Positions 34,779 through 43,143 of a stretch of 64,000 nt of DNA are shown here, in pieces. Made by a program: the position numbers and the translations under genes. Where the stretch lies: NCBI RefSeq assembly GCF_046244365.1, contig NZ_CP176395.1:3162001-3226000 (forward strand). Direction: 5' to 3'. Under the pieces are notes generated by a model. It searched no databases and was not told the DNA's origin. It saw only the letters and a list, made by a program, of their open reading frames with translations. Within the stretch, counting starts at the first letter, position 1, and every line of letters starts with the position of its first letter. This stretch comes from Paenibacillus_V sp046244365 (lineage in GTDB: Bacteria > Bacillota > Bacilli > Paenibacillales > NBRC-103111).

Positions 34779-35524
34779 TTAGTTGGTTACATTAACACCT
34801 CTAATAGCAAGCAATTTTTGGGCAAATGAAACACGTTGAAGCACGAGCTGAAGCTCCTGCTCAATCTGCTTGAGTTGGCTGTTCGCCAAGTCGTATTCTG
34901 CAAGCAGTTGACTTACATGCAGCTTGATGGCCCGTAAAGCTTGCTTTGCACCTACACTGCGTTTTAGCGTGTTCAATAAGTTGATCAGCGTGGTACAAAC
35001 CTGCATGCTGCTTCACATATTGCTTCCAAACAGCAATGACTTCCGCCGTGGTTAAACGACTAATTTTCTGGGGAGTGGAAACAGTCTCAACGTGGCGATA
35101 GCACCGGTGCTGATCATGTCTGCGATAACGAGTGGGTCTTTTTCGATCGCTTTTGGATGTGTTTTGTCACGATTTTCCCTTGTTCTTTTTAACGAGATGC
35201 GGATTTACGAGAACGGCTTCACATTCCTTTATCTGAAATTCAGCGGGCCAGACTCAGCCAGAAATGGTCCGTAAGTTCCATGCCGACGGATGACTTTACT
35301 TAACTTTTAGGAAGTCAGTAAATCTTGAATCCAGCGGCCGAACAATTGAAAACCTTCATCATGTGCCCCGAACTCGATAGGGGTTCGAGCGCAATTCCTC
35401 GGTAACTAACCGCACGGGTGACGTGAGTTTCCTAGGTAATATCTACGCCGACAACCAAATGCAAAGAGGAAGAGGAAAGGTTTTCAATGAGTTGATTTTG
35501 CTTGTCCTGCGCTTTAAATTTCAT
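34779..35524 (-). pseudogene. IS110 family transposase, heavily degraded
   Basis: On the minus strand an ATG at 35524 with AGGAGG 10 bp upstream opens the N-terminus KFKAQDKQNQLIENL and the start of the RuvC-like DEDD domain (LVVGVDI). A TAG follows at once. Later pieces appear in shifting frames: EGFQLF-GRWIQDLL, VGMELTDHFWLSLAR, VNPHLVKKN, SRLTTAEVIAVWKQYVKQHAG, GAKQALRAIKLHVSQLLAEYDL and LQRVSFAQKLLAIRGV. The order is that of an IS110 transposase. At least five frameshifts or stops are present, and the C-terminal catalytic-serine domain is missing. The element is dead, and no clear ends were found. Confidence 0.88.
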
Positions 35525-35801
35525 AGTAGAGCGACCTCCTGGATGATGGGTTTTGAGGCTTTGACCTCGTGTGCAACCTCATCGTACCGAGATGCTCGTT
35601 TTCTTATGTTAGGGACTTCAGTTAATGGGCCGAAACCTACCGTCACTTTGCCGGGATTGTCGCGGATATGTATATCATAAAAAGTTATGGGCAATATAAC
35701 CTACGTCTGACGATAACAATTACGCACCGCGCAGCGACTCCCCAGCACGCGGTGCGGGGTTGCATAACGCTCAGACTACTAACTAACGAGGTGTGTTATC
35801 G
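35525..35801. other. Intergenic DNA with a hairpin
   Basis: Contains a perfect 9-bp inverted repeat, CGCACCGCG (35723-35731) and CGCGGTGCG (35748-35756), with a 16-base loop and no T run. It may be part of the insertion element end or an mRNA leader of the DUF3231 gene. No gene seen. Confidence 0.45.
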
Positions 35802-36320
35802 ATGGGTATTTTAAGTGGCAATTCAAAAGACGAGCCTCTACACTATGGAGAAGTTTTTGATGTGTGGGCTTTCTCGATGAAAGCAAAAGGTTGTGTGTCC
35901 GTGTATAGAGCCTATAGTTTCCATGCAGGCGATAAAGAACTAAAGAAGATTTTGGATGATTTAATTAACCAAGCAGAATTAGAAGTTAAGGAATGTGATT
36001 CCATTATAGTTAGTAACGGAATAGCGACTACCCCTGATCTCCCTGTAAGGCCTGAAGCCAAACTTTCTGATATTCCTGTCGGTGCTCGAATAAGTGACCA
36101 AGAAATTGCTTCCCTTATCGGAGCAGACACTGCAGCAAGTTTAGTTGCATGTAGTCAAATTATGGGCAAGTGCATAAGAGAAGATGTTGGAGCATTATTC
36201 GGTAAATATCATTTAACGAAGGCTGCTTTAGGTTTGAAAATTCTTAAATTATGCAAGGAAAAAGGCTGGTTAGTACCGCCGCCTCTTCATGTTCAAAGAC
36301 CTGAGCTGGTTGAAGTATAA
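35802..36320 (+). CDS. DUF3231 family protein
   Basis: 172 residues of a helical protein family of unknown function found in spore-forming Bacillales, distantly ferritin- or coat-protein-like (YhhC/CotF-type helical bundle). Visible features are HYGEVFDVWAFSMKAKG near the start, YRAYSFHAGDKELKKILDDLI, and the late KCIREDVGALFGKYHLTKAALG and GWLVPPPLH, all typical of the family. The full-length family member often has two such repeats; this one has a single repeat. The ATG at 35802 has GAGGTG 7 bp upstream and is preferred to a GTG at 35793. Together with the small protein after it and DUF2935 nearby it may act in sporulation. Confidence 0.82.
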   Translation: MGILSGNSKDEPLHYGEVFDVWAFSMKAKGCVSVYRAYSFHAGDKELKKILDDLINQAELEVKECDSIIVSNGIATTPDLPVRPEAKLSDIPVGARISDQEIASLIGADTAASLVACSQIMGKCIREDVGALFGKYHLTKAALGLKILKLCKEKGWLVPPPLHVQRPELVEV

Positions 36321-36347
36321 TACAAATAAAAATGGAGGAAAAATGAC

Positions 36348-36617
36348 ATGAAAAAGCTATCTTCAGTAATGATGAGCATCGTTTTAATTCTGTTCCTTTC
36401 ATTACCGGCTTATGCAGAAGGAACATCAACTGCAACGGGTATGAACAATACAACCACAAATACAACAGGGAATACAAATGCCTATGGTACAGATCACGGC
36501 AATACCACGAGAGCTTATGCAACAAATGACAATCGCAATAACTGGGGATGGTTAGGGCTTCTTGGCTTGTTCGGGCTTGCTGGTTTACGAAACAGATCAA
36601 GAGAGCACGGCAAATAA
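36348..36617 (+). CDS. Small secreted/membrane WGxxGxxG family protein
   Basis: 89 residues. A cleavable signal peptide (KLSSVMMSIVLILFLSLPAYAEG, ending in AYA) is followed by a threonine- and asparagine-rich low-complexity region of about 40 residues. Then comes NNWGWLGLLGLFGLAGLRNR, a WGxxGxxG motif with a short hydrophobic helix and a basic end, resembling C-terminal sorting anchors. Such proteins are common in Paenibacillus and other Bacillales; their function is unknown. GGAGGAA lies 8 bp upstream. It is probably cotranscribed with the DUF3231 gene 27 bp before it. Confidence 0.82.
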   Translation: MKKLSSVMMSIVLILFLSLPAYAEGTSTATGMNNTTTNTTGNTNAYGTDHGNTTRAYATNDNRNNWGWLGLLGLFGLAGLRNRSREHGK

Positions 36618-36637
36618 GAATAATCCAGATGTTTACC

Positions 36638-36684
36638 ACCTCTTCACCAAATGGCCATAAGCTATAATGGGTGAAGAGGTTTTT
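36638..36684 (+). terminator. Rho-independent terminator after the WGxxGxxG gene
   Basis: ACCTCTTCACC (36638-36648) pairs with GGTGAAGAGGT (36670-36680), then TTTTT. Confidence 0.88.
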
Positions 36685-36733
36685 CATTATAACTACAAAA
36701 AAATCAGGATGTAACTCCTGATCTTTTGGAGTT

Positions 36734-37531
36734 TTAAGTTTCTACGCGTGGCTTATCGGCTTTACATTCTGGGTTAGGGACTAGTCCGAGATGGGCTAGC
36801 TTAGTCAAATAATAGCATTCCTCCCGCATCATGTGGTCTGGCATGAGCGGGCTTATTCTGTCGAGTATTTCAGCTGATAACTCCATGGCTCCTAGCTCCC
36901 CTAAAAATGCCACGAATAATTTCATCTCCAAGTCGACTTCAGAATGGAGCCTTCGAAACGCCGGGAAATCTTGAAGGTGTGTTCTCATGTATCCGGCCAT
37001 TTCGACGCTTTTTAGGTACAGCTGTTGAAAGTGGGTTTCGAATTGTTGGCTCTTAACAATCCATCGTTTCTCAACTTGATCCAAGTCCGAAGCGATCGCT
37101 GCGGCATGGCCGGCAGCGTCCGGCAGCCATAAGAAGTCATGGTGAAGCGCCGCGAATGTCGGTACTGGACGACCTGCAGCAAGTTCATTTAATATACGCA
37201 AATACTCCTCAAGCTCGTTAACCATATGGTTTACAAACGTCGGTGTCAATCCGATTGCTATTTTTCCAAGAAGAGATCGCTGCAACAGACTAAGCTTAAA
37301 CTCGCGAAATTCAAGTGTGAGGGGTAATGCCTGATTGGCAATCGATATGGAATCGTTTTCTGATTTAGCGGTTCGAGCCTGTTCCAATAACCGATCGAAA
37401 GCCTGCATAAACGGAATAACCTTATTGATATCCTTTGTTTCCTTTGGTGACAGAACGTTGTAAATAAATCGACCATGATCTCCCAAAATTTGCAGCCAAA
37501 AGCGATGCTCGTAAAGAGCAGATTGAACCAA
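36734..37531 (-). CDS. DUF2935 domain-containing protein
   Basis: About 265 residues, two repeats of a four-helix, ferritin-like metal-binding bundle. Visible ligands include EHRFWLQILGDHGRF in repeat one and a matching HHDFLW, with E and H residues near the end (MMREECYYLTKLA). The family is found in Bacillus and Clostridium; its biochemical role is not established. The gene starts with TTG at 37531, because AGGAGG lies 8 bp before it; a TTG two codons upstream (37537) sits too close to that site. It is on the strand opposite its neighbours. Confidence 0.82.
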   Translation of the reverse strand: MVQSALYEHRFWLQILGDHGRFIYNVLSPKETKDINKVIPFMQAFDRLLEQARTAKSENDSISIANQALPLTLEFREFKLSLLQRSLLGKIAIGLTPTFVNHMVNELEEYLRILNELAAGRPVPTFAALHHDFLWLPDAAGHAAAIASDLDQVEKRWIVKSQQFETHFQQLYLKSVEMAGYMRTHLQDFPAFRRLHSEVDLEMKLFVAFLGELGAMELSAEILDRISPLMPDHMMREECYYLTKLAHLGLVPNPECKADKPRVET

Positions 37532-37732
37532 AAGCAACGCCTCCTCTTCGGTTCGCGGTTTACTTTAACGTATGAAAAGGATCAAAACAAAATGACATAT
37601 TAAGTTCAAGGACGCGGCGATGATAACACATGAGAAATAGGGGATCGTTTATATTGGCTCTCTATTTTGCCAGAGTAACACATCCGCTTCACCTACAATA
37701 TGATGAGTCTAGAAATCTAAAGAGGTGAGCCA

Positions 37733-38174
37733 ATGGCAGTCGTAAAAGCCAGGCAACAGGATATTAATATGTTGGCAAGGTTGCTTCGAGCTGAAGCTGA
37801 GACCGAAGGCGAAATGGGCATGCTCCTTGCTGGAAATGTTGGCATTAACCGAATAAGAGCGAATTGCTCCGATTTTAAAGGAATCCGAACAATTCCCCAG
37901 ATGATCAACCAGCCGCATGCGTTCGAAGCATTGCAACATGGTTTGTACTATCAAAACGCAAGAGAGGGAACGCCGTCTGGCGCAACGGGCTGTGAATGGG
38001 GATCGGAATTGGCCAGCCAAATTCTCCCTATGGTATTTCCGTCCAGGAACGTTCGAAAATCCCGGACCATGTCCGCCAACTTGGTATAATCAGCCGCTCG
38101 TAGGACGATGGAAGAAGCACTGTTTTTATGAACCGACCGCGAAAGAATGTGAAAATGTATATAGTGTGTTTTAA
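37733..38174 (+). pseudogene. Cell wall hydrolase, SleB/CwlJ type, with a frameshift
   Basis: The first frame (from ATG 37733, ribosome site AGAGGTGAG) reads MLARLLRAEAETEGEMGML, AGNVGINRI and ALQHGLYYQ, the Hydrolase_2 domain of spore cortex-lytic CwlJ. From about 37964 the reading passes to another frame: ERERRLAQRAVNGDRNWP, SLWYFRPG and WYNQPLVGRWKKHCFYEPT, the usual CwlJ C-terminus. The whole is 442 bases; adding two would give 148 codons. The change lies in AGAGAGGG, where one AG unit appears lost. CwlJ acts in germination on the spore cortex, so a lesion would matter unless paralogues exist. Sequencing error is possible. Confidence 0.82.
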
Positions 38175-38187
38175 TTATTTTTACAGT

Positions 38188-38216
38188 AAAAAACGCCCTG
38201 AAAATGGGCGTTTTTT
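38188..38216 (+). terminator. Rho-independent terminator after the cell wall hydrolase
   Basis: AAAAAACGCCC (38188-38198) pairs with GGGCGTTTTTT (38206-38216). A strong, symmetrical terminator. Confidence 0.92.
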
Positions 38217-38286
38217 ATGTCAGTCTGAAATGCAGTTCACAGGAGGAGGTTTTGTAAAATTCCAGAATTAATTCGATTTGTTCCAA

Positions 38287-38315
38287 AATTTATTAGACAT
38301 TTTGTTTCAAAATTA
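38287..38315. repeat. 29-bp intergenic repeat, copy 2
   Basis: Identical to 12182-12210 over 29 bases. A shorter element, TTGTTCCAAAAT, overlaps its left side (38278-38289) and recurs at 39751-39762 on the other side of the SLC13 gene. Confidence 0.75.
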
Positions 38316-38354
38316 TCCCAGCGTTCCTCCTTGCAATTTTAATTTTTGCTCGAT

Positions 38355-38450
38355 ATTCAAGAAGCGACTTTTTGACCATCCATCCCTACACAGTCGATGA
38401 CCACATCGGTGCCACCTTTCGGCATGATGGAGTCGGTAATCAAAAAGAGA
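38355..38450 (-). pseudogene. Scrap of a zinc-dependent alcohol dehydrogenase
   Basis: On the minus strand about 30 codons read ITDSIMPKGGTDVVIDCVGMD, cut here to its core TDVVIDCVGMDGQKVAS, then a stop. This is the middle of the NAD-binding domain of formaldehyde/alcohol dehydrogenase-type enzymes (DVVIDCVGMDG). Nothing else of the gene is seen, so it is a relic. The rest of 38217-38488 has only the 29-bp repeat. Confidence 0.55.
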
Positions 38451-38488
38451 ACACTATAGGTTAAATATTCACCATTGCTAATCATTTT

Positions 38489-39643
38489 TTAAAAGATTTT
38501 TAGAAATTTAAAAATGAAGTATTGTATACATGCAAGTATGGCTAAAAATGAAAAGTTGTAAATACTGAATTTAATTAAATACTTTTTGCTCTCTTTGCGG
38601 TTGGCCTGAATGAATAGTTTATAGGAGATTACACTGGCTAAAGACGCGATAATTGTTCCAAGTCCTCCGATATTTACTCCTAATAATAAGGGTTTCCAAT
38701 CAGAAGTAAAGTTTGACAGGAGGATTGAAGCAGGCACATTGCTGATCAATTGACTGAAAAATATGGAACTAAAAAAGATCGATGTGCCTCCTTTTAAATT
38801 AGCGTGTGCAAATGTTTCCATTGCATTCGTGTTAGATATATTTCCTATAAAAATAAAAAAACAGACAAAGGTTATCAGAAGAAAATAATCAATCTTAAAT
38901 AGTAATTTTCTATTCAAACTAAATACTGTCACTAATGTGATTATGAGCGCAATGTAATAATTAATGACTCCAAAAACAGACGCGATAATAATGGTAAGTA
39001 TCAGGCTCCAGACTACAGCTTTTTTTCGATCTTCTATGGTAATGACAGGAAGTTCTATTTTTAATTCTGTTTTATGAAGTTTTTGAGTAACGATTAACAA
39101 CGAACTGATGCCAAGCACAGCTAATAACAGGATTGAACCAAAAAATGGGATGGGCTTAATTCCATAGTAAGAATAGATGTACAAATTTTGCGGATTCCCC
39201 ATAGGCGTCAGGCTGCTTCCGATATTTGCCGCAATTGTCTGCAAGATGATCGTATCCATCATATTCATTTGTGTCTTATTACTAATGACAAGCGTTATTG
39301 GTACAAAAGTGAGCAAAGCGACATCATTCGTTACAAACATCGAGCAAATAAAGCATAACAAAATCAGAATAACCGATAATGTCCTGCTATTACTGCATTT
39401 ATTTAATATAGCAACGGCAAACTTGTCTAATAACTTTAGCTCTTCAAAGGCTTTTATGGCCACCATTAGATTAAATAAACTGACCAGCACATTAAAGTTA
39501 ATATATTCGAGCCTTGGCGGATGTATTAAACAGCTTACTACTGCCAATATCAGAGAAATGGTAAGCACTATGTCCTTTTTTAAAAAACCAAATTTCATAA
39601 GGATTCTTTTTTTATTTTGGACGAATATTATTTCTTTCACCAT
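38489..39643 (-). CDS. SLC13/ArsB-CitT superfamily anion transporter
   Basis: About 384 residues with ten or more hydrophobic segments. The signatures include CFICSMFVTNDVALLTFVP and NIGSSLTPMGNPQNL, the conserved paired reentrant motifs (TND and GNPQN) of ArsB/NhaD/SLC13-type permeases. It probably exports arsenite or takes up dicarboxylates or sulfate with sodium or protons; the sequence does not settle which. The start at 39643 has AGGTGGT 6 bp upstream, while a longer open frame to 39742 has no ribosome site. The gene is clearly more AT-rich than the rest of the window, with many AAA, ATA and TTA codons, so it is likely a horizontal acquisition. Confidence 0.85.
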   Translation of the reverse strand: MVKEIIFVQNKKRILMKFGFLKKDIVLTISLILAVVSCLIHPPRLEYINFNVLVSLFNLMVAIKAFEELKLLDKFAVAILNKCSNSRTLSVILILLCFICSMFVTNDVALLTFVPITLVISNKTQMNMMDTIILQTIAANIGSSLTPMGNPQNLYIYSYYGIKPIPFFGSILLLAVLGISSLLIVTQKLHKTELKIELPVITIEDRKKAVVWSLILTIIIASVFGVINYYIALIITLVTVFSLNRKLLFKIDYFLLITFVCFFIFIGNISNTNAMETFAHANLKGGTSIFFSSIFFSQLISNVPASILLSNFTSDWKPLLLGVNIGGLGTIIASLASVISYKLFIQANRKESKKYLIKFSIYNFSFLAILACIQYFIFKFLKIF

Positions 39644-39840
39644 GCACCACCTGTAATTTATGTTAATAGAAAGAAACGGATAAGCAATTCTTACCCTGAA
39701 TAACCGTTCTCTAATATAACCAACAAAGGCCATAGATTGCAATCAATTAGTTGTTCCAAAATCTGGCCCTTTAATTGAACAAAATAGAGAAGGTGCCTCG
39801 TGCCAAGACCCCTCAAATTTCCATCGAACGATTAATGTGA

Positions 39841-39877
39841 CAACCGGTTGACATATAATATGCTAACCGGTTATCAT
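39841..39877 (+). promoter_or_regulatory. Promoter of the sucrose-type operon with two LacI-like operators
   Basis: TTGACA (39848-39853) and TATCAT (39872-39877, 18-bp gap) form a promoter. The palindrome AACCGGTT overlaps the -35 (39842-39849), and a second, TAACCGGTTA, spans 39864-39873 against the -10. The stretch CAACCGGTTGACAT is repeated exactly at 44172-44185 before the second LacI gene. CCGG-centred palindromes are typical LacI/GalR-family operators. Confidence 0.75.
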
Positions 39878-39934
39878 AAAAGTGCAATAAAATCATGAAT
39901 GCGCATTCAAAACTTATTGTCAGGGGGAAATACG

Positions 39935-41290
39935 ATGAAAATGATGAAAGGGTCCGCATTAGCCATTTGCATTATGATGGTGCTTTCCTTATTGGCGGCA
40001 TGCTCCAAAGGTAGCACCCCGAGCACTTCGGCGGGACAATCTCAAGAAGCACAGAGCAAACAATCGGCCAAAGAAGTAAAACTTACGTTTTTTAATACCT
40101 CCGCCGAAGTCAACGCCGTATTCGAAGATCTGTTCAAAACGTACCATGAGCTCAATCCGAATGTGACGATCGAATTAATTCCGACGCCAATCGGCGGGGC
40201 GCAGCTCGAAAAATTCCAATCCCTTTTGGCATCGGGAAAACCGGCCAACATTGCAAATCTGGACCCTGGAACCATTCTGCAGTACAAGGATAAGTTCCTT
40301 GACCTGGAAGCGGATAAAACCAAGTATGTACAGCTGGCCAAACCGGGGGCAATCGACGGCGCCTTGCTCGACGGCAAATTCCTCGGCATTCCGTGGACTG
40401 CTCAAGGATACGGTTTGCTCTACAATAAACGGGTCGTTGAGGAATCGATCGGAGGGAGCTTCGATCCGGCTTCGGTTAAAACGCGCAACGATTTGGAAGC
40501 GTTGTTCAAGAAAATTGATGCGGCCGGCAAGGCGCCCGTAATGATTCACGGAGCGGATTGGTCCCTAGGCGCTCACTATTTGGGCTTGGCTTACTCCTTG
40601 CAATCCAAGAACGTGGAAGACAATCGTAAGTTTGTCGATGACCTGAAGAGCGGCAAAACCACGTTAGCCGGCAATCCGCAATTTACGGGCCTGATGGATA
40701 CCTTCGATTTATTGAAGAAGTACAATGCCAGAAAAAAAGACCCGCTTGTCGCGGATTACAATAAAGACAGCGCGGATTTTGCGAAGGGCAATGCGGCGTT
40801 CTACTTTATGGGAGACTGGACATGGGCCGTTGTCGGGACGCTTGAAGGACGAGATAAAGAATTTGGCATCATTCCGGTGCCGATCAGCAATAATCCAGCC
40901 GATTACGGCAACGCTCAAGTCGCGTACAGCGAACCGAAGCTGTTCGCCATCGATAAAGCGGGGTCTACGCCGGAGCAGCAAGCGGCAGCTAAGGCGTTTA
41001 TCGAATGGCTGGTTACAAGCGAGCAGGGGCAGAATGCAATCGTAACCAAAATGGGGCTTTCCTTGCCCTACAAGAATGTAAAAGCGAAAGGCACAAATAT
41101 CATTTCCGATGCCGTAACAAACTATGTGGATCGAGGACAAGTGCTGAATATCGGCGTCATCAACTACTTCCCGCAAGATTATTGGTCCAAGACGGGAGCG
41201 TCGATGCAAAAATACATGGCGGGCAAGATCGATCGAAACGGGCTTGCCGAGGAAGTTCAAGCATATTGGAAGTCGTATGCAGGCAAATAA
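39935..41290 (+). CDS. Sugar ABC transporter substrate-binding lipoprotein (sucrose-type module)
   Basis: About 451 residues. The signal sequence ends in LSLLAACSK with lipidated cysteine 23, then a serine/glutamine-rich spacer. The mature part starts VKLTFFNTSAEVNAVF and contains LLASGKPANIANLDPGTILQY, FYFMGDWTW and GLSLPYKNVKA, typical of family 1 CUT1 binding proteins. The operon context (sucrose phosphorylase and a fructokinase-like kinase) makes sucrose or a related glucoside the probable ligand. The ATG at 39935 has AGGGGG 5-8 bp upstream; an in-frame start at 39899 has none. An intercistronic terminator-like hairpin follows. Confidence 0.92.
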   Translation: MKMMKGSALAICIMMVLSLLAACSKGSTPSTSAGQSQEAQSKQSAKEVKLTFFNTSAEVNAVFEDLFKTYHELNPNVTIELIPTPIGGAQLEKFQSLLASGKPANIANLDPGTILQYKDKFLDLEADKTKYVQLAKPGAIDGALLDGKFLGIPWTAQGYGLLYNKRVVEESIGGSFDPASVKTRNDLEALFKKIDAAGKAPVMIHGADWSLGAHYLGLAYSLQSKNVEDNRKFVDDLKSGKTTLAGNPQFTGLMDTFDLLKKYNARKKDPLVADYNKDSADFAKGNAAFYFMGDWTWAVVGTLEGRDKEFGIIPVPISNNPADYGNAQVAYSEPKLFAIDKAGSTPEQQAAAKAFIEWLVTSEQGQNAIVTKMGLSLPYKNVKAKGTNIISDAVTNYVDRGQVLNIGVINYFPQDYWSKTGASMQKYMAGKIDRNGLAEEVQAYWKSYAGK

Positions 41291-41313
41291 GGATTGATTT
41301 GACGATCCGATAT

Positions 41314-41350
41314 AGATGGGACTGGGGCCCCACCTCAGCCCATCTTTTTT
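41314..41350 (+). terminator. Intercistronic terminator/attenuator between binding protein and permease
   Basis: AGATGGG (41314-41320) pairs with CCCATCT (41339-41345), with CTG/CAG extending the stem, then TTTTTT. It probably lets the binding protein be made in excess over the permeases. Confidence 0.75.
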
Positions 41351-41369
41351 CAAGAAGGGGGCAACAGCA

Positions 41370-42251
41370 ATGAACAAAAAGTCTTTTTTAAGGAATACGG
41401 GGACGTTTTTGCTTTTTGGAGGGCCCTCCATATTTGCGTTTGCCGCTGTCGTTCTCATGCCGTTCGTGGTCGGATTGTATTTGACGTTCACGAATTGGGA
41501 TGTTCGAACGGCTGACCGTACGTTCATCGGCTTATCCAACTACGCTGCAGTATTCCGCGATACCGTATTTCTCGGCCAATTGTGGTTTACGCTCAAATAC
41601 GTCTTTTTCACGGTATTGAGTGCCAATGTGCTGGCATTCTTCATTGCGCTGGCGCTGACGCGCGGGGTGAAAGGGGAACAATGGCTTCGGACAGGGTTTT
41701 TTACCCCTAATTTGATCGGCGGGATCGTGCTGGGCTATTTGTGGCAGACGTTGTTCTCGCAAGTTTTGCCCTATTTGGGGAATAAGTACGGATGGGCATT
41801 GTTTCAATCGTCATGGCTGACGGATACGGATACCGCATTTTGGGCGCTCGTCATGGCGACGGCTTGGCAATTAGTCGGTTATCTGATGATTATTTATATA
41901 GCCGGATTCACGGGCGTTCCCAAAGACGTGCTGGAAGCCGCCAGCATCGACGGAGCAAACCGATATTCCATCATTCGGCGAATCATCTTGCCGCTTGCAG
42001 TTCCGGCTATCGTCATATGCATATTCATTTCCGTTTCCCGTTCCTTTTTAACTTACGATATCAACCTTGCCTTGACAAAGGGTGGGCCATTTAACTCCAC
42101 CGAGCTGGCCACCTATCATATCGTGCAGAAAGCATTTCTCTCCAATCAATATGGAATCGGACAAGCCGAATCTGTTGTTTTGTTCGCTGTCGTAGCAATC
42201 ATTGCGCTTACCCAATCGTACTTGCTTAAGAGACTGGAGGTCGAATCGTAA
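41370..42251 (+). CDS. Sugar ABC transporter permease, MalF type (sucrose-type module)
   Basis: About 293 residues. The first membrane segment is near residues 10-35 (FAAVVLMPFVVGLYLTFTNWD). The EAA loop is at about 188-212 (LEAASIDGANRYSII then ILPLA). The end TQSYLLKRLEVES is typical. The ATG at 41370 has AAGGGGGC about 6 bp upstream; the open frame reaches back to 41316, but that would lie inside the attenuator hairpin. Its stop overlaps the start of the next permease by one base (TAATG). Confidence 0.92.
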   Translation: MNKKSFLRNTGTFLLFGGPSIFAFAAVVLMPFVVGLYLTFTNWDVRTADRTFIGLSNYAAVFRDTVFLGQLWFTLKYVFFTVLSANVLAFFIALALTRGVKGEQWLRTGFFTPNLIGGIVLGYLWQTLFSQVLPYLGNKYGWALFQSSWLTDTDTAFWALVMATAWQLVGYLMIIYIAGFTGVPKDVLEAASIDGANRYSIIRRIILPLAVPAIVICIFISVSRSFLTYDINLALTKGGPFNSTELATYHIVQKAFLSNQYGIGQAESVVLFAVVAIIALTQSYLLKRLEVES

Positions 42252-43075
42252 TGGAAGATCGGCCGTTTCGTTCTCGGATCAAATCGGTGCTGCTGTTTGT
42301 ACTGATGTTCTTGTTTTTAACGCCTTTCTTGCTGATTGTCATGAACTCGTTCAAAACAACGCAGCAATTTACCGAAAATCCGTTGTCTCTTCCGAAAAGC
42401 TTGAAGCTCGCAAACTACGCCACCGCTTATCAAAACATGGATTTCATGCAGGGATTTCTCAATTCCTTCACCATTACGATAGCGGCCGTGCTGCTTATTC
42501 TCATTTTTTCGTCGATGACCGGTTATTTGTTCGTCCGTTTTAAATGGAAGCTGAACGCCGGCATCTTCTATACGATGTTGGCATCCATGGCGTTACCGTT
42601 CCAAGTCCTGATGATTCCATTGGTCATGCTATATGGAAATCTAGGCATGCTGAATCTGAAAGGAACGCTGCTGTTTATGTATTTGGGGTTCGGCGTCCCT
42701 TTCGGCGTCTTTACCTTCCATGGCTTCATCAAAGGGATTCCCCTCGAATTGGAAGAATCGGCTTTTCTCGAGGGAAGCTCGAGATTCGGAACGTTTTTCC
42801 GGATCGTGCTGCCGCTGTTGAAGCCCGTATTCGTGACGCTGATCGTTTTGGATGTGCTGTGGATCTGGAACGATTACTTGCTGCCCAGTCTGGTATTGCT
42901 GTCGCCGGATCAGAAGACGCTGCCGCTCTCGACATACATCTTCTTTTCTTCCTATTCCGTAGATTTTGCTCCCTTAATGGCCGGCTTGATCATGACGGTT
43001 ATTCCGGTGTTGGTAATATATCTTTTTCTGCAAAAGCAAATCGTTAAAGGGATAACGGAAGGGGCATTAAAATAA
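42251..43075 (+). CDS. Sugar ABC transporter permease, MalG type (sucrose-type module)
   Basis: 274 residues. The EAA-like loop at about 167-191 reads LEESAFLEGSSRFGTFF, where the usual EAA is ESA and the aspartate before glycine is glutamate, followed by IVLPLLKPV. The C-terminus KQIVKGITEGALK is a variant of the GAVKG tail. Coupled to the preceding permease through TAATG. No ATPase is encoded nearby. A LacI gene follows after 68 bp. Confidence 0.92.
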   Translation: MEDRPFRSRIKSVLLFVLMFLFLTPFLLIVMNSFKTTQQFTENPLSLPKSLKLANYATAYQNMDFMQGFLNSFTITIAAVLLILIFSSMTGYLFVRFKWKLNAGIFYTMLASMALPFQVLMIPLVMLYGNLGMLNLKGTLLFMYLGFGVPFGVFTFHGFIKGIPLELEESAFLEGSSRFGTFFRIVLPLLKPVFVTLIVLDVLWIWNDYLLPSLVLLSPDQKTLPLSTYIFFSSYSVDFAPLMAGLIMTVIPVLVIYLFLQKQIVKGITEGALK

Positions 43076-43091
43076 CATTGGGCGATCACTG

Positions 43092-43120
43092 CTGAAAAAG
43101 TTTTGATATTGGCTTATAAT
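43092..43120 (+). promoter_or_regulatory. Candidate promoter of the first LacI gene
   Basis: CTGAAA (43092-43097), 17 bp, then TATAAT (43115-43120), 24 bp before the ATG. No CCGG operator is present here, unlike before the second LacI gene. Confidence 0.45.
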
Positions 43121-43143
43121 GGATTAAAAAAACAAGGTGATCA

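Noticed and set aside
35092..35680. Two + strand frames of 60 and 85 codons
   Set aside because: They lie over the minus-strand IS110 relic and have no ribosome sites.
39177..39656. 159-codon frame on the + strand opposite the SLC13 gene
   Set aside because: It is the antisense of a clear membrane protein and has no family features.
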